Below the pieces are notes generated by a model that was not told the DNA's origin, searched no databases, and saw only the letters and a list, made by a program, of their open reading frames with translations. From NCBI GenBank assembly GCA_018398765.1, contig JAHBMJ010000740.1:1-20000 (forward strand): a DNA stretch of 20,000 nt. The letters are read 5' to 3'. The stretch is from Chromera velia (taxonomy: Eukaryota; Sar; Chromeraceae). Made by a program: the position numbers and the translations under genes. How positions within the stretch are numbered: the stretch's first letter is position 1; every line of letters begins with the position of its first letter. Below, in pieces: positions 10,097-18,820 of the stretch.

Positions 10097-10166
10097 TATA
10101 TTCATATACGCGTGCACGCGTGCATGCATGCATGCATTCATGCATGCGTGCATGCATGTGAATATA
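10097..10166. promoter_or_regulatory. TGCATGC cluster enclosed by inverted repeats
   Basis: Five TGCATGC cores, some overlapping, fall in 10121-10155. They are framed by TATATTCA (10097-10104) and TGAATATA (10159-10166), with ACGCG and GTGCACGCG motifs between. It lies about 270 bp before the minus-strand gene start and 510 bp before the plus-strand one. Apicomplexan AP2 domains are known to bind TGCATGC; use here is inference. Confidence 0.45.
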
Positions 10167-10268
10167 GATTATTTAAATATTAAAAAAAAAAAAACAAAAT
10201 TATTATATATATAGTACAAACATTAATAAATTAAGTTAAGTTTGCATGCTTTTTGTACTGCTTTTTTA

Positions 10269-10293
10269 TTTTCGCGCGGTTTGCGCGCGAAAA
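10269..10293. promoter_or_regulatory. Perfect CGCGCG hairpin resembling paired E2F sites
   Basis: TTTTCGCGCG (10269-10278) and CGCGCGAAAA (10284-10293) are exact reverse complements around a 5-nt loop. Each arm matches the E2F/DP core TTTCGCGC. It may instead be a chance palindrome at the edge of AT-rich DNA. Confidence 0.35.
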
Positions 10294-10673
10294 GGTGTGC
10301 TCCGAGCTCACTGTATCTGCACGTACCGCTTCTTACTGTATCTACTCGGAGGGCAGTTCTGCAAGCCGGGCATGCCCATGACAAAACTATATATCAATAT
10401 GAGTCTGTAACTGCAACACACGTGGTCTCTATGCCTGCTCCTAGAAGTGTAACTGCAACAGTGAGTCAACTAACGAAGTGTTGCATTCACATTAGTATAT
10501 TAATAATGTACGTTTCAAATTTACTCCGAAACATCAGAAGATGCTGGCCTCGATCGATGGAAACGGCTTTCATCAAACTTCATCGTTCTCGTTCACACGA
10601 CTGTTCACATTTCGGTCTTGTCCATCTGAGGTGAACGGACCAGTTTCCTTGTCGCTCGACTTCGTTCTTCCCG

Positions 10674-13535
10674 ATGAAATGGGGACTGTCCCTGCTGGCT
10701 CTTCTCCTTCTCGGAGAGCTGGCTCCCTCGCTAGCACTTTCTCCCTTGCTTAAGGCCGGGTGGCCGGTCTCAAAAATTGAAGTGGGCAGGTACACGTCAA
10801 GATAGACTTCGATTGGAATTCAACCTTGACATTGAATGCCGTCTACCGAATGTCTGCAGAACGCATACGATGTAGCCGGAACGGAGATTCGAGTCGCACC
10901 GCCTCTCAATCCGCAGCCTCAAGTTTCGGCAAGGCTCGCCGAGGTCAGCAAAAGGCCGCATGACATTCTCAACTCACAACAAATGCGAGACATTGGCACT
11001 TTCCGCTCTCTCAAAACGTTTTGCAGCTTGATGACAAGCGCGAAAAAATTGAGGAAAGGGGCATGAACTTGCTCGAGAGTAAGTGAGGATTTCAACTGCT
11101 TGAGATCGATGAATCGACAGAGAGCCGCATCCAGAACAGATCGAGCCTTCCCCCACTTCTGTGTGTCTTTGCAGTGGAGTTCGATGAGCAGGTCAGCGCA
11201 GATAGAGGGAAAGACGGGAACAAACAGTTCAGAGGCGGCCTTTCTTTGCTCCGACAGCCCTGCAAATACGTTTGCAGCTGAAGGTTGCCAACGAAGAGAT
11301 CACGAAGACAGTCTCAAAGTTGGTCGCACGGATAGAGAATGCATTCAAAGAACCCGAGAAAGAAGAGGCCGAAACTGAAGGGGAGGAAGCATCGACGGAG
11401 AAAAAGCCGACTCCCTTGGAAAGGTCGGTGATTGCACGAGTCTCATCAAGCTTCGACGCCAAAAAGCAGCACGAGTCTCATCTGCTCCACCGTTCCTCTG
11501 TCTTGAGCAGGGCCAGCAAGACTTTGATCCTCAAGAAGCTCCCCCAGTTTCGAGAGATTCACGAGCACAGGGCTGCAGCCTCCACAGGGCCTTCTCTACT
11601 CCAGATGAAGACCGAGGCCAACGCGCAGGTGAAAGCAGTGCAGTATGTCGTAGGGAGCGCCCTTCCTTCGTACGACGTTCCTGTCGGAATGATCAAAGTG
11701 AGCTGAATCCCGCTTTTTGATTTTTACAACATCGCATCTCGATTCCCATGCCATGAGTGTGGGATTCCCATGCATCTCGATTCCCAAACTTGCAGGTCGC
11801 AGCCCCAGAGAAGCCGGTGAGTTTTCAGGCTTCACAGCGAATGGACGACTCCTGCTTTTTGGGGCGACATCAAGTCTCCATGGTCTCCTGCTGCAGGCTC
11901 TTTCTTTGAAAAGCGATATCGACTTGGTCGGTTTCCAGTCCATTGAAGGGTTGCCCCGGTCTTGTCTGTGCATGGTGGCGCGATTGCCTCATTTTTTGGT
12001 TGATGCCCTTGCCTCCATCTGCAGGCGTTCTACCAGCGCCACTACGAAGAGATTGAGCTGCTTCGCCAGTTGCGGGCAGAGCTTCGGCGAGTGACTCAAA
12101 CGACGCTTTATGGTATGTTGCTTTTTTAGAAAAACATCAATGTTTCGCTCGTCAGTCCCTTGAAAAACCTTGTCCATCCTTGTGATGCAGAATTGGGACG
12201 CGTCGGTGAAATAGAGACCATGTCGTACGACCTCACGCAGAAGGAGAAAGATGTCAGTGCTGCATCTACGAAGCGACGCTCTTTTGAAGTTTGTTCTTGC
12301 AAAGCTGGAAAAAGTGGTTCCGATCTTGTGTCTGCAGAACTTGCTCGACTACATTCGCTTCCAGCTGACCAAAACCGAGAACGCGGGCAAAAAGTCTCCT
12401 TCTCTCGCAGACGAGGCTGATTGGAAAGTGCAACGCTTTCGAGAACTGGATCAGCAGCACGCTCCCTCAGCAGACCTGGAGGAAAAACGCCAGCAGGAGG
12501 CTGAGAAGGCGTTCGAGGAAGAGAAGCAAGAAGCAGCAGGAATTCCAGGGGCAGCTGCGGAATCAGAGGAGGAGCCTCCGGAGTACCAGGCGGACGAGGT
12601 GAAACCTCCTGATGAGTCTGAAGAAGCCCAAGCAGCCTCTGGAGACAAGCTGGAGCTTGGAAGTTCTGACGAAGCCGACGATGGCATCCTGTCGACATTC
12701 CGACAGGTGACTTTTCCGCGCGGATCGACGGCCAAAATTGTAGACCTCCGTCAAGACAAGTGCTGAATCCTTCGTGCAGGAGAACAAGAAGGGAATGGCT
12801 TTGATTCAGACAAAGTCAGAACACCACGCTCCTCATCCAGTTGAAGTTGCTGGAGAGGCTGCTCTGGCGAATAAGATGGCAAAGATGTACGGGTGGGTCA
12901 TGGCCTTTGAGATGCCTCCATGGAGGAAAGGCAGTTAGTTCACTGTTGTATTGACTCTCCACGCAGAAAGAACAAGCAGCTCACGTTCCGGCTGAACGCC
13001 ACAGGGAGCTATCCTGACATCGCAGAGCTCGTCAACGATCAGATGCGGAGAACCGATGATGCTGAGAATCTGATCCGAGCAAAGTTTCTCGACATGGTTG
13101 TCCGACTTTCAAAGGCTCAGACTGAGATGGTGGTGAATGCACTGCACTCGGCTACAAATGCCATTCTCTCTAAGATGGCAAGCCGCATTGAAAATGCCAA
13201 GGAGGAGGAAGCCGCACGAAAGCTCTCTCCCGGAGGCACCCGTTACGCTCGAACTGCCCTTTTCGAGCCCAACATCGACGACCTGAACGATTACATCAAG
13301 TCGGTCCAGTTTTTTGTATGCCTCCTCCGCCCGAGGCAGAATGATCTCATTTGAGGTTGACTTCAACCGCGCTGACGAGCCCTCTGTTTGTACCCACTTT
13401 GTTCAGGTTCAACGCCGCGAAGTATGTCGACAAGTTTGCTCATACCGTGTGAAAATCGGTTGCAAACGCGTCAAGTACGACAGAAACACCAACACGACTG
13501 AATATGAACACAGGAAATATGCAGTAGGACCCTAG
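10674..13535 (+). CDS. Secreted multi-exon coiled-coil protein, unknown family
   Basis: Exons: 10674-10781, 10860-10943, 11027-11078, 11175-11191, 11278-11697, 11796-11816, 11897-11926, 12025-12112, 12191-12252, 12338-12706, 12780-12892, 12967-13315 and 13407-13535. All phases join, giving about 613 residues. It starts MKWGLSLLALLLLGELAPS, a strong signal peptide. Helical charged segments follow (LDDKREKIEERGMNLLE; LKVANEEITKTVSKLVARIE; HYEEIELLRQLRAELRRV). An acidic, Glu/Asp/Pro-rich linker lies at about 345-410. The C-terminal part has another helical block ending YIKSVQFF. SLLQMKTEA and ALIQTKSEH recur after basic stretches. Introns are uniform, 73-98 nt. The two exons of 21 and 30 nt are inferred because they have good splice sites, keep phase 0 and split a 327-nt gap into normal-sized introns. 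Uncertain points: the first donor (GTGGGC, or CCG|GTCTCA, same phase) and the last exon. No enzyme motif is seen; a secretory-granule structural role is a guess. Confidence 0.75.
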
Positions 13536-13894
13536 TTGTGGCCAAGAGGAGAAAGTCTAAAACTCAGAGTCTTAAAAACTTGAGCACATAACATATGGTT
13601 GCTTGAAACCATTAATTGTTGCCAAGTTATACACAAAAATGAAAAAACAAAATAAAGAAGACATATAATAATTTAAATTTATATTCGTCCAGAACCATAT
13701 TCGTTCGGGATAAGTGATAAATGATTTAATGGTGATGAGTTAGTTAATTTAGTTCGATCATGACCCCACAGAGAACTAATTAAGTGACTAAACTAATTAC
13801 TAAAGAGATTTAACTAACGTTTCAAGTTGTACTTCCCGCCCATGAATCCGGGCCATGATCTCTCTTAGAATGTCTCTCTCTCCCCCGCCCATGA

Positions 13895-14199
13895 TAGAGT
13901 GAGGAGGGATGGATGGAGTGATGGAGTGATGAGGGATCGATGGGTGGATGGAGTGATGGAGTGAGTGAGGGATGGATGGATAGATAAATTGATAGATGGA
14001 GTGAGTGAAGGATGGATGGATGGAGTGATAGAGTGAGGGATGGATTGATGGAGTGAGTGAAGGATAGATTGTGGAGTGAGTGAGGGTCCACACAGAGGGA
14101 TAGATGGATGGAGTGATTGAGTGATGAGGGATGCATGGGTGGATGGATTGAGGGAGTGACTAAGGGAATCCGATGGATAGATAGATGGATTAATGGATA
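13895..14199. repeat. GGAT/GAGTGA minisatellite
   Basis: About 300 bp of GGATGGAT, GAGTGA and GATGGA units in irregular order, strongly purine-rich on the plus strand, with a short TAGA-type segment at each end. Confidence 0.9.
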
Positions 14200-14280
14200 G
14201 ATCTCGTCTCCTTTTATCTCTTCTTCTGCTTTCTTCTCTTTTCTTCCCACTACCATCCTACTACCTTCTTTTCTTTTCAT

Positions 14281-14382
14281 GGCAGGCAGCAGGCCCCAGC
14301 ACAAGCTGCACCGGCAGGAGGGAGTGGTCTTTTCGGACACCAGGCAGGCAGCAAGTGCCAGTGCAAGCTGTACTAGCAGGAA
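14281..14382. repeat. Degenerate 40-bp direct repeat
   Basis: 14281-14320 and 14343-14382 align without gaps with about nine mismatches, all but one of them transitions. Both start GGCAGGCAGCA and share CAAGCTG. Confidence 0.6.
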
Positions 14383-14702
14383 GATAGTTCCGTCATCATA
14401 ATTGAAGTAGCACATGTGTCTTTCGACAGTTATGATCTTCTCGTCTTATAGAGAGTTCGATTCAATGCAAGACAGTGTTGCTAGGCGCAGGCTATTAAAA
14501 AAAACTTTGAATTTTATTGGGTGTTTTTTTTTCCTTTTTTTTTAGAGTTTTTTTTTTTTTTTTAGAGTTTTGATGTTGATGCCTAGGTTGATGCTAGGGA
14601 CCTAGTCTTTACCTCCTATTCACTATAGCTTCTTCAAAAACTTTAAGAACAATTATAGGACAATTGAAAGGAAATGAATTAATCGAATATGCTTTATTGA
14701 TT

Positions 14703-14815
14703 GAGCAACAAGTCTGAGCAACAAGTCTGAGCTGTTCATTCAAAGAGCTTCGAACCGCAGTCTTCACTCTTGCGCGCCGAACCCGAGGTTAAGCCCCTAC
14801 TGAACCATGTACTTG
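14703..14815 (-). other. tRNA-like pol III box pair, possible SINE head
   Basis: On the minus strand TGGTTCAGTAGG (14807-14796) fits a pol III A box (TRGYNNARNNG), and GGTTCGAAGCT (14756-14746) is close to the B box GGTTCGANTCC. The spacing of 39 nt is within the tRNA range. A full cloverleaf is not evident, so this is either a decayed tRNA or the head of a tRNA-derived SINE. Downstream (14728-14703) is a 13-bp tandem repeat of AGACTTGTTGCTC, which could be a SINE tail. Confidence 0.35.
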
Positions 14816-15052
14816 CAGGTTCTCAGTGACCTTCTCACTCTGAGACCATCACTCATGGCATAATTATAATATGAAAACAAAATTGTGATATCCGACCGTA
14901 TTGCACAAGCAGAAATTCACCCAAAAGAAAACCCAGGCTGTTCAGTCAATCAAACAAAGGCAGAAAAGCATTCATTTCCTAGGTTGTTTCTTTTTCATTC
15001 AGGGAGAAGGATGTCATAGTGATCGTTGCCCCCCTCATCCGCCCTCCACCAC

Positions 15053-15096
15053 AGGTCATTTTAAAATCTTGGTCAGGTCACTTTAAAACCTTGGTT
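15053..15096. repeat. 22-bp imperfect tandem repeat
   Basis: Units 15053-15074 and 15075-15096, beginning AGGTCA, differ at three positions, all C/T changes. Confidence 0.7.
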
Positions 15097-15641
15097 TCGC
15101 CGTACGTCACGTTCGCCTCCCCCGGCCCCCCTTCTGCATTTCACCACCCCGTAGCAAAAATCTTTTACTGCGCCGCCCCAAATGTATGATGATATTTAGG
15201 CATAGTTTAGAAAGGGGGGCACCCGGGAGCCACCCCCGGTTCACTTTTGGACCACCCGGTACCACCCAGGGGCCTAGTAAGCTACTTATGCCCCCGCCTA
15301 GTTTTTTTTTAACTTTAAACAGCATGCCCCGCCCGCTTTCTGAGCCTTTTTCTGGCTGAGCTCTTTACGGGTATCCGGCTTTTTACTCTTTTCTTTCTTT
15401 TTCCTCCTCTACCCCTCTTCCTTCTTGAATGACCTGTGTGAGCTCTTGTTCAGATGTTGTTAAGGTGTTGTCTACATGTTGCGAAGAATGTTGCATAGTG
15501 TACGTTGCTTAAAAAACAACGATTGTTGCGTCAATATATATATTTTTTAAAAAAATATCAGCACTGTATATTAAACAACTTTATTTTCTTCTTTTTATTT
15601 TTTATTTTTTCTAGAGTGCAAAGCCTAGGATTTGTTGAATG

Positions 15642-15888
15642 CTAGGCGACGCACAGTGGTAAAAAAAAAAAAAAAAGAATAGACATGTCGAGATTTTTTT
15701 TTTCTTTTTTTTTTTTTTTAGTCTAATGGTTAAAGGTCCAAGCAAACTTAGCAAAGGTAGGTTTTGTAGTTAGATGTGTTTTTGTTATATGTTTGGCACT
15801 TCTAATAAAATAATAGAAAAAAAAATAAAAAAGATTAGGCTTCTTCAAATTTTTTTTTTCTTTTTTTTTATCACTGTGCGTCGCCTAG
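15642..15888. mobile_element. 247-bp inverted-repeat element with 8-bp target duplication
   Basis: The ends are CTAGGCGACGCACAGTG (15642-15658) and its exact reverse complement (15872-15888). The match continues inward as RTAAAAAAA on the left and its complement on the right. GTTGAATG flanks both ends (15634-15641 and 15889-15896), a perfect 8-bp target site duplication. The interior is AT-rich with no coding capacity, so it is non-autonomous. An 8-bp duplication is usual for hAT and P superfamilies and close to Merlin; the ends alone do not decide. Confidence 0.85.
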
Positions 15889-16300
15889 GTTGAATGACGA
15901 TCCGGTTACTCTGATTCCGGTAGTTTAAGGGAATTATAAGGGAATTTCTCCCTCTTACTTCCTCTTTGGGATATTTAGACACTGAGTCATCACAATTCAT
16001 CACTGTTTTCTGTCTATCGTAGTGTCTGTCTGGTTTCTTCCGTCAAGCTTGTCTGGCGACCTGTTCCGCCTTTCAAGCTTGAGCATGTGTGGAATAATTT
16101 GTGACGATCCTCGGCGATTCCTCGCACATGCAGGTCGGATAGATGAACATGCATGCAGTGCTCTGCCTTCTCTGTCACTCTTTTGTCTTGAAATCCTCGA
16201 TCCATCCTAAGATCCATCGGATCAATTGGAAAGCATGCACACGTAGGCGCGCAAACATGTACTCACATGCCGACTGCCAGCAAACTCCTCCCCACCATCT

Positions 16301-16885
16301 CTACCGCCCGTTGGAAGCCCGACGAGGGGGGACCAGCGTCTCGCTGACGAACCCCGGATACTCACAAGGCTTCGGGGGGCACCACCCCTTCCCTTTGTAC
16401 TCATCAGGAGCTTGCCCACCGCCGCTCTCGTACGGCAAAAACACCCCATAATCTCTGTCGTGGGTGTACGACAGGCACCGCGGATCGGGGGGTGCCGACT
16501 CTTCCCAGTAGTCCGGGTCGTTGTACTCCTCGGACCGCCTGTAGAGGGACGACCGCGTCCAGACAATCAGGTTGATGCGCTCACCGTCCTCAATGTCTTG
16601 AGCCCCATGACGGCGCCTGCCCAAGTGAATCACGCACACCCCCGGACGATGGTGGAGGCTGACGGAGTGTTGTCTGTGCTCAGGGGCTCCCATGCCCCCG
16701 CAGACAACCAGATGTCCCCCCTTGAAATCTTTTCCCAGACAAATATTAAAAGTCACATCCGAGTCGTCGGTGTGCACATCCAAACCGAGGTCCTCGCCCT
16801 TCTTGTACCTCACAGTGAAGCAGTGGTGCCCGTCGATGCCGTGGCCCTCGAGCGGAAAGAACGCCTCTGCGAGAGGCTTGAGAAT

Positions 16886-16961
<76 letters not shown>

Positions 16962-18820
16962 ACACACTCATCAAGGCCTTCTTTGCTCTACATGGAAACC
17001 AACAAATGGAACACTCAGCTACGGAGCCTATCCACTCGTCAATAAGCCACCCAGCAACCAAACGCTGAAAGGAATTTTGCTATCCATTCACGGACCCAGC
17101 CTCCCATCCATCAATCCATCCACCCATCAATTAGTCACTCAAGCAACCAGCACATGAGGGCAATGATCAATTTGTCAGTTGGGGCTGTTCCTTTTTCGAA
17201 GCGGTCTCTCACGAATTTCTGCAGGTGTTCCCTCCCTCAGCACTTACCACAAACCGACAACAAACAAACAAATCCAGAGACTCTGTCCTTCATGCCGTCG
17301 ACTGCCTACCCATGTGTATGTGAGAGGTGTGTCGGTTGGTCTTTCCTTCTTTCGTACCTACCTACTTCCTTTTTTCCTTCTTTCCTTCCTTCGTTCTCCC
17401 ATCTTTCTTTCCTTCTTTCTTTCTTTCTTTCTTTCTTTTTTCTTTTCTTTCTTTCAAATATTAATGACACGCCTCCATCATTCTTCTGCTGACTGCACAG
17501 ATGACTTCTCCCACTGTTGTCCGAGCGTCCGTTCTCTATTCCCTTGCTTGCTTGCTTTCATTCTGTCCTCCCTCTCGTGTGTGTGCTCTGCCTCTGACCT
17601 TTCTTTTGTATGCCTGATTCGTTTTCTTTCTTCTCGCTTTTCTGTCGTCTCGGTGTGAGTTTCTCTGTCTGCCTGCCTGTCTATCTGTCTGCCTCAGTGT
17701 CTCTGTCTCGGCCTGTGGGATTGTCTAAGGAAGTCGAGGAAAGCACCCTCTCGCTATAGGGATAGTACACTTTTCTTTCATTTGGTACGTTCCTCTGCGA
17801 TCCCATGCCCCCTTGCCTCCTCTTGCTCCTCTTTCCCTTCCCGACTTCCCCGCCCATGAAACTGACCTCCTCTCTGAGTGCAAGCACGAAGGGTGTCATG
17901 CCGATGTCGTCAAGGATGAGACCGTAGGAGTTCATCGAGTTCGGTCTGTGTGCGGGCAGGTTGGAGGCAGCAAACGCATCGACTTCCTCAAGCAGCGCTC
18001 CTGTCAGAGCGTCAGACAGAAACGGAAAAGTGAAAACAGCTTCGGGCACTTCTGCGTTGAAAAGCCGCCCCTTTTCCCGTTCCCACACTGCCCCCTTTTC
18101 GCCCTCTTTTGCCCCCTGAAAAGCCTTCCAAGATTTCCAAAAGTCGGGATGGAACCATTCTTCCTTCCACGCCGCGGGGCGTTGGAAGAGCATCCGGTGC
18201 TTGCATTGCGCCCCATAGGCGCTGATCACTCGTTTTTTCTCCGTCTCTCGGTGCTCGGATGCACTCATGTTGAAGGTGAAGCTTTGAGGCAGGTCTTTTG
18301 TCTTTATTCCCGTGAACTCAAGAGGGGAACAGAGGAACGTACGCACTGCCTCGAGAACAGACAGCAAAGTGCCTGGGGTGTTCCCTTGCTTCTCCGACAA
18401 TGCCGTGTAGAAGCATGCAGGCAAAAACCCCAGATCAGTCACGAACGCGTGCGTGATCGGACTGCACACCCGCACCTCGGGCACAACTTGGGGCCATTTG
18501 TTCGAAACCTTCAAGCCCACTTGATACACCCCCGAGTAAGCCGTACCCTCAACTCCGCGAATGTCCGCAAAAACCTCAAACGGTCCCTCTGCCATGTTTC
18601 TGTTCGGAACCAGATGCTCATCATCAAGCACCTGTTTAGCAGGCGAAACGTCTGAGATACAGAGTACAAAAGAAGGCAGGCCATTTTGACGAAAGCATGT
18701 CAACTCATTTCGAAGAGCTGCGATTGCCTCGGCACCCTTGCCCTCCGGATGTTGCTCTTCGAAGACGGGCGGCTGGAACATGTACCGCGAATTACAACAT
18801 CCACACGTTCCTTCTGACAT
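16301..18820 (-). CDS. UBC-fold / OGFOD2-like 2OG-Fe(II) oxygenase fusion
   Basis: Exons 18820-17867 (318 codons) and 16885-16301 (TAG) join in phase 0 across a 981-nt intron; the product is 512 residues. The start ATG at 18820, in ACCATG context, is preferred over an upstream GTG. Residues about 78-168 read as a ubiquitin-conjugating fold: FEVFADIRGVEGTAYSGVYQ, WPQVVPEVRV, SPITHAFV, then TLLSVLEAVRTFL. The E2 HPN motif is HAF (124-126). The nearest catalytic Cys candidate is C136, two residues later than usual after G131, so E2 activity is doubtful. Residues about 260-430 match OGFOD2-type oxygenases: FPFLSDAL, RPNSMNSYGLIL, VRYKKGEDLGLDVHTDDSDV, with Fe ligands H356, D358, H411 and 2OG-binding R421 in GERINLIVW. 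A Cys-containing tail ends the protein. The UBC part and the oxygenase core up to ALREE share one exon, so the fusion does not depend on splicing. Confidence 0.85.
16888..16966. repeat. CA/TG microsatellite abutting a 3' splice site
   Basis: About 38 CA units on the plus strand, that is TG on the gene strand, with a few variants. On the minus strand the tract ends directly in the acceptor TGTGCAG of the oxygenase gene's only intron. Confidence 0.95.
17342..17455. repeat. CTTT-rich tract in the oxygenase intron
   Basis: CTTT and CCTT units with a purer CTTT block at 17410-17440. It lies in the middle of the intron 16886-17866 and is purine-rich on the gene strand. Confidence 0.9.

Larger units (their letters stand above)
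9828..10673. promoter_or_regulatory. Divergent promoter region of two secreted coiled-coil genes
   Basis: 846 bp separate the two start codons, which face away from each other. The region holds a pair of 12-bp direct repeats, a TGCATGC cluster enclosed by inverted repeats, an AT-only stretch (about 10166-10235) and a perfect CG-rich hairpin. There is no coding frame of interest. Which gene each element serves is unknown. Confidence 0.5.
13536..16300. other. Repeat-rich intergenic region, no gene seen
   Basis: 2.8 kb between the 3' ends of two convergent genes. It holds a GGAT minisatellite, a degenerate 40-bp duplication, a tRNA-like box pair, imperfect tandem repeats, a GC-rich block at about 15100-15310, AT-rich DNA with long T and A runs (15480-15870) and an inverted-repeat element. 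Frames through the GGAT block (13822-14415 minus) encode only SIHPS-type repeats and are not genes. Confidence 0.6.

Noticed and set aside
13822..14415. Minus-strand frame of 197 codons
   Set aside because: Translation of the GGAT minisatellite; mostly SIHPS repeats, no conserved domain or splice support.
14485..14600. Possible second copy of the 247-bp element (GCTAGGCGCAGG ... GCCTAGGTTGATG with A/T runs)
   Set aside because: Only about 8 bp of the end matches, the rest of the terminal repeat is absent and there is no target duplication.
17681..17866. Continuation of the oxygenase frame past residue 318
   Set aside because: The frame stays open, but the protein family continues only after splicing from the donor at 17866 to the acceptor at 16886; the extra residues are basic, low-complexity intron translation.
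17813..18655. Plus-strand frame of 280 codons
   Set aside because: Lies antisense to the oxygenase exon; composition is unnatural and the minus strand has clear family motifs.
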